Below are positions 26,818 through 35,403 of a DNA stretch of 64,000 bases, one piece after another. The notes below the pieces were generated by a model. That model saw only the letters and a program-made list of their open reading frames with translations, was not told the origin of the DNA and made no database searches. The stretch spans positions 1-64,000 of the forward strand of contig JAVBPS010000041.1 of the NCBI GenBank assembly GCA_031549495.1, in the 5' to 3' direction. Made by a program: the position numbers and the translations under genes. The stretch comes from JAVBOW01 sp031549495. GTDB taxonomy: Bacteria; Bacteroidota; Bacteroidia; Bacteroidales; Rikenellaceae. Within the stretch, counting starts at the first letter, position 1, and each line of letters opens with the position of its first letter.

Positions 26818-28710
26818 ATGAAAAACCACGGTTTACTCATCGGATTTATGGCCGCACTGCTGGCCCTGGCCTCGCTCGCCATGGGTTGCAAGGACGACGA
26901 CGGCGCGGCGGTGGACCTCACGGTCGCGGTGGACGCGCCGGGGACGGTCGCCGTCCTGGAAACGGGCGGGTATGTGGACGTAGAGGTCGAATCCAACGCC
27001 CTTTGGTACGTCTACCTGCCCGACGAGAGCAAGAGCTGGCTCTCGGCCTCGCCCGACCGCGGCGAAGGGAAGGTCTCCGTCCGGCTCACGGCGGCGGAGT
27101 GCACCGACGCGCCCCGGCAGGCGGCTGTGAAATTCGTCATGCAGGACGGCACGTACAGCCAGGTGCTCATCACCCAGGAGGAGATCAAGATCCTCAAAAC
27201 GATCAGCGCGATCCGCGCCCTGAAAGCCAATATCCCCGCCGGCAGCACGACCTACACGATCACCGACAGTTGGAAGGTCTCCGGCTACGTGATGTCGGAC
27301 AACACGACCGCCCACCTGGAGGGCAACCAACTGGCCGTCCAGGACGGTACGGCAATCTCCTGCGGACTGATGGTCAACCTGACGGGGGCCACTTCGCACA
27401 CCTTCGCCCGGGGCGATAAGGTCGACATGGTGGTCAAGGGTGGAACGCTCACCCTGGAGAACGGGCAGCTCTCGATCGCCGTGCCCGTTACGTCCGTCAC
27501 CAAAATCGACGCTGCGGCTGCGGCCCCCGCGGCTGTCGCCGTCGTGCCTTCGGCGCTGGCCGACTACGAATCGATGTACGTGGCCGTGGCCAACAGCCAG
27601 GTGAAGAACTCATCACTCTCGCTTGCGAAACTCAACGACGGCACCAACCCCGTGATCGGCATGGAAGCCGAGGGGAGTGAACTGGACTTCGCGATGTTCG
27701 TGCGCGCCGGGGCCACCTTCAGCGGCAACGCCGTCCCGCAGGGCAACGGCACCCTGAAAGGCCTCGCGACGATAGGCGCCACGGGCCAGGTGCGCCCCAC
27801 GGCCGCCTCGGACCTCGCGACAATGACCGGGACGCGTTACGTGGCCCCGATGTCGTTCGTCCCGCTGACCCTCACGGGCAGCTATTTCACCGGACAGGCC
27901 GCCGCGGGCACCGTCACGCTCAGCTACGACAAGGCGGACGTGGGCGGCAGTTACAGCTACGCGATCGAACTCACGGGCGACGCCGCCGCGGGCCTGAACG
28001 TTACGCAAAGCCCGAAGACCGGACAATTCACCGCCGCCTCGGGTACGATCACCTTCAACATCACCGGCACGCCGACCACGGCCGGGCTGATCCATGTTTC
28101 GGTCTCCGGGACCGGCCTGACCAACCCGCTCACCGCTACGATCGACGTGATCGTGCCGGAACCCGAGAAGCCTTACGTGGTCGCTTCGTGGGTCTTCAGC
28201 GCCGCACCCGGCCTGAACCTGCCGGTGGTCTCGTCGAGCAAGGATACCGATATGGCGACCGACGCCACGCTCTACACCGAAGGGCGTTCGCAGAACGACA
28301 CCTACAAATCGTTCGGGGCGGCGCAAGGCATATTCACCTCCGACGGCTGGGCGCAAAACGCCGCCTGGGTGATGAAACTGCCCCTGAAGAGCCCCATCGC
28401 CGCGGGAGGCAGGATCGAAGTGAAGTACGTCATCTTCGCCCCCAGCGGGCAGGGCGGTTCGCCCAAGAACTGGCAGGCGGAATTCTCCACCGACAACACC
28501 AACTGGACGGCCATCGGCGACCTCGGCGTGTCGATCGTCAACAGCCCGACCAACGAGATCACCCGTGAATATACGCTGCTCACGAAGATCGAGAAAGGGA
28601 TCATTTACGTGCGCCTGCGGGTGGAAGGGAGCACGGCGGCCAACGGCGGCACGACGATCAACGCGGCCCAGACCGTAAGTTTAGGTAAACCGACCATTAC
28701 GATCCGATAA
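26818..28710 (+). CDS. Surface lipoprotein with BACON-like and DUF5689-like domains
   Basis: This 630-residue lipoprotein (LASLAMGC then KDDD, the surface-export type of signal) has no catalytic motif. Residues about 36-110 look like a BACON domain (SWLSASPDRGEGKVSVRL). Residues about 112-300 resemble DUF5689, an OB-like fold common in Bacteroidota lipoproteins. An Ig-like segment (about 305-400) and a C-terminal beta-sandwich (about 410-630) follow. Its position after SusD and enzymes suggests a surface glycan-binding protein of PUL A. Thr, Ala and Gly content is high, as in other beta-rich surface proteins. The stop codon overlaps the next ATG by one base. Confidence 0.68.
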   Translation: MKNHGLLIGFMAALLALASLAMGCKDDDGAAVDLTVAVDAPGTVAVLETGGYVDVEVESNALWYVYLPDESKSWLSASPDRGEGKVSVRLTAAECTDAPRQAAVKFVMQDGTYSQVLITQEEIKILKTISAIRALKANIPAGSTTYTITDSWKVSGYVMSDNTTAHLEGNQLAVQDGTAISCGLMVNLTGATSHTFARGDKVDMVVKGGTLTLENGQLSIAVPVTSVTKIDAAAAAPAAVAVVPSALADYESMYVAVANSQVKNSSLSLAKLNDGTNPVIGMEAEGSELDFAMFVRAGATFSGNAVPQGNGTLKGLATIGATGQVRPTAASDLATMTGTRYVAPMSFVPLTLTGSYFTGQAAAGTVTLSYDKADVGGSYSYAIELTGDAAAGLNVTQSPKTGQFTAASGTITFNITGTPTTAGLIHVSVSGTGLTNPLTATIDVIVPEPEKPYVVASWVFSAAPGLNLPVVSSSKDTDMATDATLYTEGRSQNDTYKSFGAAQGIFTSDGWAQNAAWVMKLPLKSPIAAGGRIEVKYVIFAPSGQGGSPKNWQAEFSTDNTNWTAIGDLGVSIVNSPTNEITREYTLLTKIEKGIIYVRLRVEGSTAANGGTTINAAQTVSLGKPTITIR

Positions 28711-29624
28711 TGCGCACGGCAGGTATAATCTTATTGGCAGCGATGCTCTGGACGGCGGTTCCCTCCGCCGCCCAGACCCCGCTGTGGCAGGGGAAGGGGC
28801 GTATCGCCATCTCCTCGGACGGCAACGAGCACGACCACGACGACTGGGCCGCCACACCCCTCTCGCTCGCCCTGCTCGCCGCGGAAGGGTTGCAGGACCA
28901 CCTGGTCCTCTACACCTACAGCGACCACGTCTGGGGCAGCAACCGCAAGCACCCCTCGATGCACGGGATGAGCGCTTATGAACACATGAAGGAGAGCGCG
29001 CTGGGTGGCCGGAAATGGTTCGGGTTCGATAATTCGTGTTTCATCTGCGCGGTGGACGATCCCGAGCGCGCCTACAACGCCATGCGGGACGCGATCAACG
29101 CCTCTACGGAGTCCGATCCGCTGATCATCATCGCCGCCGGCCCGATGCAGGTCGTGGGCGAGGGGATCAGCCGGGCCGAACGCTGCAAACTGCGTTACGT
29201 GACCCTACTCTCGCATTCCCACTGGAACAACACCCACAGCGACACCCCCGACAAGGCCGACTGGGACGACCACACCGGCTGGACCTGGGCCAAGATCCGC
29301 GAAGGGTTCGAAGCCCCCGAAAAGGGCGGCCTGCACTGCGTGAAGATCCTCGACCAGAACAGCGGGGCGGATTACGCCGGTTTCAACACGGCCAAAGAGC
29401 GTTTCGATTGGGTCCGCGACTCTCCCGCGCGCAACAATCCGCTCTACAAGCCCGGCAGTTGGGACTGGCTCTACGGGCGGCTGTCGACCTGTCTGAAGGC
29501 GCAGGGGAAGAATTTCGACCCCTCGGACGCCGGGATGGTGGTCTACCTGCTCACGGGGGTCGAGAAGACCGACCCCGATATGGCTCGGGCGATCATGGAA
29601 AACCCGAAACCGGGAATGAAATAA
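28710..29624 (+). CDS. Secreted nucleoside-hydrolase-like protein
   Basis: This 304-residue protein has a signal peptide (about 1-21). The N-terminal IAISSDGNEHDHDDWAAT resembles the Asp-rich calcium site of inosine-uridine nucleoside hydrolases (DTDPGxDDA), and DPLIIIAAGPMQVVGEGI resembles their second signature (GPLTNxAxA). The rest, rich in Trp and His (SHSHWNNTH, DDHTGWTWAKI), is not one I recognise. It is translationally coupled to the preceding lipoprotein (TAATG). A hydrolase acting on an N- or O-glycosidic bond in the periplasm is possible; the true substrate is unknown. Confidence 0.5.
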   Translation: MRTAGIILLAAMLWTAVPSAAQTPLWQGKGRIAISSDGNEHDHDDWAATPLSLALLAAEGLQDHLVLYTYSDHVWGSNRKHPSMHGMSAYEHMKESALGGRKWFGFDNSCFICAVDDPERAYNAMRDAINASTESDPLIIIAAGPMQVVGEGISRAERCKLRYVTLLSHSHWNNTHSDTPDKADWDDHTGWTWAKIREGFEAPEKGGLHCVKILDQNSGADYAGFNTAKERFDWVRDSPARNNPLYKPGSWDWLYGRLSTCLKAQGKNFDPSDAGMVVYLLTGVEKTDPDMARAIMENPKPGMK

Positions 29625-29650
29625 AATCGTTTTTCCGTATTTTTATACGT

Positions 29651-29739
29651 TTGTCATTCGGCAGCGAAGTGAAGAATCTTGGTCGGAACAGTTCTATACA
29701 CAGCCTGACCAAGATTCTTCACTTCGTTCAGAATGACAA
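29651..29739. repeat. REP-like palindromic repeat, copy C
   Basis: This copy begins TTGTCATTCGGCAGCG and ends CGTTCAGAATGACAA, with inner GGTCGG...CTGACC arms and a loop (GTTCTATACACAGCC) nearly identical to copy B. It sits inside the PUL A operon between the nucleoside-hydrolase-like gene and the GH30 gene and may attenuate transcription. Confidence 0.88.
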
Positions 29740-29765
29740 TACAATGATTAATAAATCCGAATAAA

Positions 29766-31193
29766 ATGAATATTCAAATTCGAAACGCCGCATTCGCGCT
29801 TTTAGCCGTGGCCGTGCTCTGCGGCTGCGCCAAACCGCCCCGCATCGTGCAGGCGGTCCACTCTTCCCCGGCCGGGCAATGGGTCGAGGCCCTGCCTGAA
29901 AACCGGCAGGGCGTGAAGGGCGAAACCGCCGCGGTGGTGATCGACACCGCCCGCACGCTCCAGCGCATCGAAGGCTTCGGGGCCTGCTTCAGCGAGTTGG
30001 GCTGGACGGCCCTCTCGGCGCTCGGCGAGGAGCAGCGCGAGGCGGTCATGCATGAACTTTTCGCCCCCGACGGAGGTTGCCGCTTCACCGTCTGCCGCAT
30101 GCCCATCGGGGCCAACGATTTCGCGCGCGACTGGTACTCCTACTGCGAGCGGCCGGGCGATCTGGCGATGGAAAGTTTTTCGATCGACCGCGACCGGCAG
30201 GTGCTGATCCCGTTCATCAGGGCCGCACAGGCGCAGAACCCCGCGATCGCCATCTGGGCCTCGCCCTGGTGCCCGCCCGCGTGGATGAAGAGCACCGGCC
30301 ACTACGCCTGCCGCCCCCATCCCGTGAAGAACGGCCTGAAAGGCGACCCGAAGACCAACACCGAGGGGAGCGACCTGTTCATCATGCGACCCGAATACCT
30401 GGAAGCCTACGCGCTCTACTTCGGCAAATTCATCGACGCCTACCGCCAGGAGGGGATCGACATCTTCGCCGTAGCGCCGCAGAACGAATTCAACTCGTGC
30501 CAGGTCTTCCCGAGCTGCACCTGGACAGCCGGGAGCCTCGCGCGGTTCATCGGCGGCTACCTCGGTGAAGCGATGGCCTCGCGCGGGGTGGAGGTCATCT
30601 TCGGGACGATGGAGCGCGCGAACGTCGCGTTGGCCGACACCGTACTCTCGGATCCCGCAGCCGCGCCTTACATCACATGGGCCGGATTCCAATGGCGCGG
30701 CAAGGGCGCCATAGCGGAGGTGCACGAAAAATATCCGCACCTGCGCCTCATGCAGACCGAAAGCGAATGCGGCGACGGGGGCAACACGTGGGAGTTCTGC
30801 ATGCACACTTGGGATCTGGTGAAGCACTACCTGCGCAGCGGCGCCTCGGTCTACGAATACTGGAACGTCGCGCTGGCCGCGGACGCCAACAGCCGGTGGG
30901 GATGGCGGCAGAATTCGCTCGTCACCGTGGATACGCTCGCGGGCACGTTGCGCTATAACCCGGAATTTTACCTGATGAAACATCTCGGCCGCTTCATCGC
31001 CCCGGGCGCCATGCTGCTCGACACCCCGGCGGAGCAGGATATGCTGGCCTTTCGGAATCCCGACGGCAGCATAGCCGTCGTGAGCGCGAATCAGGAGGCT
31101 GAGGCTGCGGAATTCAGTTTTTCGGCCTTGGGGCGCACCTGGACGGTGACGCTACCGGGGGGCAGCATCCATACCGTGCTTGTCGGACGGTAG
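29766..31193 (+). CDS. GH30 glucosylceramidase-type glycosidase
   Basis: This 475-residue protein has a lipoprotein signal (VLCGC, Cys21). The barrel begins with the GH30 hallmark IEGFGACFSELGW. VAPQNEFNSCQ supplies candidate acid/base Glu241 and LMQTESECGDG candidate nucleophile Glu332; WASPWCPPAWMKS is the usual GH30 loop. A C-terminal beta domain follows (AFRNPDGSIAVVSANQEAEA). Family activities include beta-glucosidase, beta-xylosidase and beta-1,6-glucanase, so the bond cut is not certain. It is the last gene of the plus-strand arm of PUL A, 141 bp after the previous gene with a palindrome between them. Confidence 0.87.
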   Translation: MNIQIRNAAFALLAVAVLCGCAKPPRIVQAVHSSPAGQWVEALPENRQGVKGETAAVVIDTARTLQRIEGFGACFSELGWTALSALGEEQREAVMHELFAPDGGCRFTVCRMPIGANDFARDWYSYCERPGDLAMESFSIDRDRQVLIPFIRAAQAQNPAIAIWASPWCPPAWMKSTGHYACRPHPVKNGLKGDPKTNTEGSDLFIMRPEYLEAYALYFGKFIDAYRQEGIDIFAVAPQNEFNSCQVFPSCTWTAGSLARFIGGYLGEAMASRGVEVIFGTMERANVALADTVLSDPAAAPYITWAGFQWRGKGAIAEVHEKYPHLRLMQTESECGDGGNTWEFCMHTWDLVKHYLRSGASVYEYWNVALAADANSRWGWRQNSLVTVDTLAGTLRYNPEFYLMKHLGRFIAPGAMLLDTPAEQDMLAFRNPDGSIAVVSANQEAEAAEFSFSALGRTWTVTLPGGSIHTVLVGR

Positions 31194-31224
31194 AGCCGGG
31201 GGCGGCGCGAACGAAGTGTCGGAC

Positions 31225-31504
31225 TAAACCACCATGCACTTTCAGTGCATGGGTTTAATAGAAAAGAATGAAATTCTTCCTTTTGTCATTCTGAACGCAG
31301 TGAAGAATCTCAGACAGCCGTTTTGAGATTCTTCACTGCGTTCAGAATGGCAAAAAAGGTTTATACAAACTAAAGTAGCCGCAATAAATTGCGGGGTTTT
31401 AACCCGGTTCTGAAACAATAAACCACCTTTAAAGGGTATAGATAACGACCGGAAGCCCTGTCCACTCGCCCTGAGGAGACTAAAACCGCAGTACAGGAGT
31501 CCGG
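31225..31504. other. Multi-hairpin intergenic segment, possible non-autonomous IS200/REP-type remnant
   Basis: The 329-base gap between the convergent GH30 and hydrolase genes is filled with hairpins. They are an ATGCACT-TTC-AGTGCAT stem (31225-31257), the palindromic repeat at 31283-31353, CCGCAATAAATTGCGG (31379-31394), a GGGTTTTAACCC palindrome next to it, a CCTTTAAAGG palindrome, and a long stem CCGGA..CCTGT (31449-31461) with ACAGG..TCCGG (31493-31504). No gene is present. The layout recalls ends recognised by IS200-like or REP-associated transposases, but no transposase is in the window. Confidence 0.4.
31283..31353. repeat. REP-like palindromic repeat, copy D (short form)
   Basis: TTGTCATTCTGAACGCAGTG and its inverse CACTGCGTTCAGAATGGCAA enclose AGAATCTCAGACAGCC..TGAGATTCT. 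The outer arms match copies A-C, but the inner GGTCGG/CCGACC part is missing, giving 71 bp instead of 88-92 bp. Confidence 0.85.
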
Positions 31505-31522
31505 ACGTGCAACGGGCGGGGT

Positions 31523-32491
31523 TTATTTTCCCCGAAAGATAACGCTGTAAGCTCCGGTCGGAGTGATGTAGTCGGTGCTGAAAACCCGCTGGCTATCCAC
31601 GGTGCGGCTTTTGCCGTAGACGATGCTGCGGCCGGCATGGCCTACGTCGTCCACTTCGACCTGCCGCCAGGCGCAAGGAACCTTGAGCGTTTTAGCGACC
31701 TGTCTGCCGGATTTAAAAAATGCCCTTCCCCGGTCGAAGCGCGTCGCTCCCTCGGCCAGCGCCCCGGCGTCGGTGGGCACGCTGCTGCCCGAGGTGGCCA
31801 GGTCGGCGTTGCCCAAATGCACCACCAGCGGCGCGGCCAGGAAACCTTTTATATGCTCTTCGGTGGCGAAAGGCGATCCCTTGACCGAGTAGGGCCAGCC
31901 GTAGGCGTTGCCGTCCTTGTCTTTGATCCCGTCGGCCAGGGGGAACGTCCAGCTTCCCGGGTTCGAGGCCACGGCCAGACGGATGCGCGCCGCGGGCATC
32001 GCCAGCACCATGCGGTGGGTGAACTGCCCCCCGGCCGAGTGGCCCCACAGGTCATACTGCGCCGCGGCGCTGCCTGTTTTTGCCCGGAAGTCGTCGAAGA
32101 TGGCCTCGATCGTGTTGTAGGTCCATTTTTCGGGCGGGTTGAGCCGGGTGAAGGTCGCGTCGGTGAAAACCCCGCCGAACTGGTAGTCGTTCTCGAGGTA
32201 CCCGTTCTTGTGGGTGAACTCGGGCGCGATCACCACGAATCCGTCCTCCTCGGCGAAATAGCGCCATGTGCCGATCACGCTCGCCGCGTCGCGGTCGGCG
32301 CCGTGCATGGCCATCAGTACGCGCATCTGCGCGATGTCGCCCTTCGAGGGGATGTAATAACGCACTACGATCGGCTTGTCGGCCAGCGGCGCGTAGAGGG
32401 TGTATTCGAATTCCCCTTCGCCGCGCTGCCACTGGGCGTGCAGGGGCGCTGTGAGCGCCAGCAGGAAAAACAGGAAAAACAGTCGTTTCAT
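31523..32491 (-). CDS. Secreted alpha/beta-hydrolase (paralogue of 34451-35401)
   Basis: This 322-residue protein has a signal peptide (about 1-19) and a hydrolase fold. AMHGADRD is near the oxyanion strand and LWGHSAGGQFTHR carries the nucleophile Ser152. The His may be that of VDDVGHAGRS near the C-terminus. It aligns over its whole length with the lipoprotein hydrolase at 34451-35401 (EFEYTLYAPLADKP/YSSYAPLASKP, DLWGHSAG/DIWGHSAG). It is the last gene of the minus-strand arm of PUL B, separated from the sigma-factor gene by a triple-hairpin segment. The substrate is unknown; an esterase or polyester hydrolase is possible. Confidence 0.72.
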   Translation of the reverse strand: MKRLFFLFFLLALTAPLHAQWQRGEGEFEYTLYAPLADKPIVVRYYIPSKGDIAQMRVLMAMHGADRDAASVIGTWRYFAEEDGFVVIAPEFTHKNGYLENDYQFGGVFTDATFTRLNPPEKWTYNTIEAIFDDFRAKTGSAAAQYDLWGHSAGGQFTHRMVLAMPAARIRLAVASNPGSWTFPLADGIKDKDGNAYGWPYSVKGSPFATEEHIKGFLAAPLVVHLGNADLATSGSSVPTDAGALAEGATRFDRGRAFFKSGRQVAKTLKVPCAWRQVEVDDVGHAGRSIVYGKSRTVDSQRVFSTDYITPTGAYSVIFRGK

Positions 32492-32535
32492 GGCGGTTTC
32501 GGTTTATTTCAACGTGAGCTTTGGATTGGCAAGAC

Positions 32536-32664
32536 TCACGTTATTTTGTGCTGATAACCCCACCCAAACCCTCCCCTCTCAAGGGGAGGGCTTTGCAAAC
32601 GGCCTTACGGCCGTTTGCGGAAGAGGTAACTCTGCTTCTTAAGCAGAGTTCACGTCATTTTATG
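32536..32664. repeat. Triple-hairpin intergenic segment flanked by near-direct repeats
   Basis: Three perfect stems follow each other: CCCTCCCCT/AGGGGAGGG (32569-32590), GCAAACGGCC/GGCCGTTTGC (32595-32618) and AACTCTGCTT/AAGCAGAGTT (32628-32650). The set is bounded by TCACGTTATTTTGTG (32536-32550) and TCACGTCATTTTATG (32650-32664), a 15-base direct repeat with two mismatches. The second copy runs into the last codons of the sigma-factor gene. This looks like a small inserted element; it may also end or attenuate transcription from the sigma gene. Confidence 0.65.
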
Positions 32665-33221
32665 TCGTCCCACAGCCGGCGGTAACGTTCCAGTTGCAGG
32701 CGCAGTCTCTTGTGGGCGGTTTTCTTCAAGGCGCGCACCGTCTCGCGGGCAATACCGATGGTCCCGGCGATCTGGCCGGTGGCTTTGCCCGAGAGGCTGA
32801 GCAGCATCACCTCGCGCGTGCGGGGCGGCAGGGCGTCGATCTTGCTGCGCAGCATGCGGTAGATTTCCGCTTCGACCATCCGGTCCGAGTCTTCCGTGCC
32901 GTCGACGATGGCCTGGGACGCGACTGCGTCCGCCACCGCCGGGGCATGGCGCTCCACCATCCGGCGGCGTTCCATTTCGTTGAGCATCGCGTTGCGCGTG
33001 ACGGTGTAGAGGAATGAGCGGATCTTGCGCAGTTCGTCGAACTCCTCGCGGCGCAACCAGTATTTGACCAGACTCTCCTGGGCCACGTCTTCAGCCACCC
33101 CGCCGTCGGGGATGTAGGTGCGCGCGAAGTTGCGCAAAGGGACGTAAAAGCTCTCGAACAGGAGTCGGAAAGCCTCCATATCCCCCCGGATGATGCGCGG
33201 TATGTCAAAATGCCGCTCCAT
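32655..33221 (-). CDS. ECF-type RNA polymerase sigma factor, PUL B
   Basis: This 188-residue protein has sigma region 2 at about residues 12-85 (FESFYVPLRNFARTY, the -10-binding SFLYTVTRNAMLNEM helix) and region 4 at about 125-180 (LPPRTREVMLLSLSGKATGQIAGTIGIARETV). It is of the RpoE-like family that Bacteroidota pair with FecR anti-sigma factors to control SusC/D loci. The cognate FecR is very likely 35404-36564, on the opposite strand 2.2 kb away, not the usual adjacent gene. The sigma gene begins 3 bp after the S9-type peptidase gene, so its expression should be linked to that peptidase. Confidence 0.92.
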   Translation of the reverse strand: MERHFDIPRIIRGDMEAFRLLFESFYVPLRNFARTYIPDGGVAEDVAQESLVKYWLRREEFDELRKIRSFLYTVTRNAMLNEMERRRMVERHAPAVADAVASQAIVDGTEDSDRMVEAEIYRMLRSKIDALPPRTREVMLLSLSGKATGQIAGTIGIARETVRALKKTAHKRLRLQLERYRRLWDDIK

Positions 33222-33224
33222 GGG

Positions 33225-34295
33225 TTAGTTGAATCGGTATCCCGCCTCGCGCATCTCGGCTTCGGAGGCGAAAGGCTTCGCAGGGCGCAGGTAGCGCTCC
33301 AGGAATTTGTAGGCCAGAAAACGTGCATCGGTCGCCTCGCGCGAGTCGATGCGGTCGAACAGGTGCGCTCCCGGCATCGGGCCGTAGACCTTGTACTCGA
33401 AATCCTTTTTATAGTGGGTCAGCGAATCGATCATCCGCTGCACTTCCTTGACGCTCACGTCGTCATCGTTCTCGGCGGTGGTGATCATCAGCGGGATGCG
33501 CAGGTCACGGGCATAGGTGACGGGCGAACGGCGGGCGTACTCCCCGGGGGCCTCGGCGGGCAGCTTGCCGACGTGGTACGAGGCCGAGAATTCAGGCGCG
33601 TAGTCGTCCGACTGGTAGCTCAGGCGAAACGCGACGTCCGAAACGGGCACCCCGGCGTAGGCGCAGGCGTACAGGTCGGGATAGCGCAGGGCGTTCATCA
33701 GGCTGATCATCCCGCCGTGACTCCATCCCAGCAGGCCTACGCGCGCCGGGTCGACGATCGAGTAATTCTCGACCATGTAGCGGGCGGCCGTCAGCACATC
33801 CTCGTTCTCCAGGCCGCCGTAGTCGATGGCGCGGTAGAACCCCCGGCCGTAGCCGGTGCTGCCGCGGTAGTCGGGCGCGACGACGATGTAGCCCTGGGCC
33901 ATCAGCTCGCGGATCACGTGCGCGTAAACGGTGGTCAGCGTGCCGTGGATGCCGCCGTGCGAGAAAACCACCAGCGGGTATTTGCCGTCCCGGGAGGTCT
34001 CGCGCGGGAAGAAAATGTAGGACTGGAAGATCAGGTCGTTATCGAGCAGGGCGTCCTTGAACGCGTTGCCGGTCTTCTTTTGCACGGCGCGCGGCGGACC
34101 GGCCAGGCGCACCTTGTCGACGAGGGCGACGTCGCCCACCTTTTCGAACCAGAGCAGATCCTCGAGTTTCTTGTCGAGCACGTCGAACGTGTGCTTGCGG
34201 TTTTCGATCGTCGAGGCGATCCGCTCGATGGGTTCCTCGTCGTTGGAATAGTGGAGTGCGGGCAATACCACCAGAAGAAGTAAAAGAGGGTTCAT
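33225..34295 (-). CDS. Secreted S9-like prolyl-oligopeptidase/hydrolase
   Basis: This 356-residue protein has a signal peptide (about 1-16) and only the catalytic alpha/beta-hydrolase domain of family S9, without the beta-propeller. Key motifs are FSHGGIHG, DYRGSTGYG, the nucleophile elbow GWSHGGMIS, the acid in TTAENDDDV and the His in PGAHLFDR. It could be an exported peptidase or an esterase. It lies immediately before the sigma factor (3 bp) and is divergent from the lipoprotein hydrolase at 34451, an unusual partner for a sigma/anti-sigma locus. Confidence 0.75.
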   Translation of the reverse strand: MNPLLLLLVVLPALHYSNDEEPIERIASTIENRKHTFDVLDKKLEDLLWFEKVGDVALVDKVRLAGPPRAVQKKTGNAFKDALLDNDLIFQSYIFFPRETSRDGKYPLVVFSHGGIHGTLTTVYAHVIRELMAQGYIVVAPDYRGSTGYGRGFYRAIDYGGLENEDVLTAARYMVENYSIVDPARVGLLGWSHGGMISLMNALRYPDLYACAYAGVPVSDVAFRLSYQSDDYAPEFSASYHVGKLPAEAPGEYARRSPVTYARDLRIPLMITTAENDDDVSVKEVQRMIDSLTHYKKDFEYKVYGPMPGAHLFDRIDSREATDARFLAYKFLERYLRPAKPFASEAEMREAGYRFN

Positions 34296-34320
34296 GGTAG
34301 TCGGGATTTGGGTGTAAATT

Positions 34321-34328
34321 CAAAATTA
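34321..34328 (-). promoter_or_regulatory. Candidate -7 box for the peptidase/sigma operon
   Basis: On the minus strand the bases read TAATTTTG, a perfect TAnnTTTG match 25 bp before the ATG at 34295. No clear -33 TTTG is present at 19 bases. It lies in the AT-rich divergent region 34296-34450. Confidence 0.4.
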
Positions 34329-34406
34329 AATATTAAAAACCAGAATTTCCTCCTGAAAAAAGAAAAATTTCACCCGACGTAAAATTTTCCTGAAACCGCT
34401 AACCCA

Positions 34407-34436
34407 TTTGCGCCGCTCAACTGTTTTCTATAAAGA
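34407..34436 (+). promoter_or_regulatory. Weak candidate promoter of the hydrolase-FecR-SusC/D operon
   Basis: TTTG at 34407-34410 is followed after 18 bases by TATAAAGA (34429-34436). The -7 part matches the Bacteroidota consensus poorly, which could mean recognition by the locus's own ECF sigma factor. The start codon follows 14 bp later. Confidence 0.28.
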
Positions 34437-34450
34437 AGAGTTGCATCGAC

Positions 34451-35401
34451 ATGAATAATCCGGCATCCCGTATCCTGTTTTTCTTCCTTTTGCTGCTCGC
34501 CGCCTGCTCGGGCAAGAAGGAGGATCCCGCCCCGGCGCCCGAGGCTGAGCTGCACCGCGGCACGGACGTGGTCACCTACTCGTCCTACGCTCCGCTGGCC
34601 TCCAAGCCGGTGAAGTTGTGGTACTACATTCCCGACGAAGGCGATTTGCGCACGATGCCGATCCTTTTCGCGATGCATGGCTCGGACCGCGACGCCCAGA
34701 ACCAGATCGCCACCTGGAAAACGATCGCAGGCGAGCGGCAGGTGATGGTCTTCGCGCCGGAGTTCACCCGGGAGCTCTACCCGGCCGAGAGGGCCTACCA
34801 GTACGGCGGGGTCTCGCTGCAGGAGAACATCTACTCCCCCTTGCCGGCCGAAGAGTGGACCGTGCGCATGATCGAGAGCCTGTTCGACTACGTCCGCCGG
34901 CAAACCGGCAGCACGCAAACCACCTACGACATCTGGGGCCATTCGGCCGGGGCGCAGTTCACCCACCGGCTGATGTTCTTCCTGCCCGCGGCGCGGGTGC
35001 GCATGGCCGTCTCGTCCAACGCGGGGGTCTACCTGATCCCCACGGTCACGGGCTACGGCACGGACAACACCTACGGCTGGCCCTATTCACTCCGCTCGAC
35101 TCCCTATACGCAGGATGACCTGAACGCATTCTTCGCCCGCAAGCTGATCGTGCACATCGGGACCGGGGACATCGTGGCGGACCAGTATTTCCCCTCCTCC
35201 GCCGCCGCGATGGCCCAGGGAGAGACGCGCTACGCCCGGGGAAAGTATTTCTATGAATTCGCCCGGCAGGCCGCCCTGGACGCCGGGGTGCCGTTCAACT
35301 GGGAAAAAGTCGAGGTGGCGGGCGTGCCCCACTCCTCGCGCCGGATGGTGCAGACCTCCGCGACCGGGGCCGCCGACCTGTTATATCCTAATTCGCTATA
35401 A
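34451..35401 (+). CDS. Alpha/beta-hydrolase lipoprotein
   Basis: This 316-residue protein has a lipoprotein signal LLLAAC (Cys19) followed by SGKKED, so it may be exposed on the surface. The hydrolase domain has FAMHGSDRD and IWGHSAGAQFTHR with nucleophile Ser165, and a likely His in VAGVPHSSRR. It is a paralogue of the secreted enzyme at 31523-32491, which lies at the other end of the divergent block. It starts the plus-strand operon of PUL B, with the FecR gene only 2 bp after it. The substrate cannot be told; an ester-containing polymer or peptide is possible. Confidence 0.73.
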   Translation: MNNPASRILFFFLLLLAACSGKKEDPAPAPEAELHRGTDVVTYSSYAPLASKPVKLWYYIPDEGDLRTMPILFAMHGSDRDAQNQIATWKTIAGERQVMVFAPEFTRELYPAERAYQYGGVSLQENIYSPLPAEEWTVRMIESLFDYVRRQTGSTQTTYDIWGHSAGAQFTHRLMFFLPAARVRMAVSSNAGVYLIPTVTGYGTDNTYGWPYSLRSTPYTQDDLNAFFARKLIVHIGTGDIVADQYFPSSAAAMAQGETRYARGKYFYEFARQAALDAGVPFNWEKVEVAGVPHSSRRMVQTSATGAADLLYPNSL

Positions 35402-35403
35402 TT

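Noticed and set aside
31194..31522. Possible CRISPR array because of repeated short palindromes
   Set aside because: The hairpins differ in sequence and spacing; there is no regular direct-repeat and spacer pattern and no cas gene in the window.
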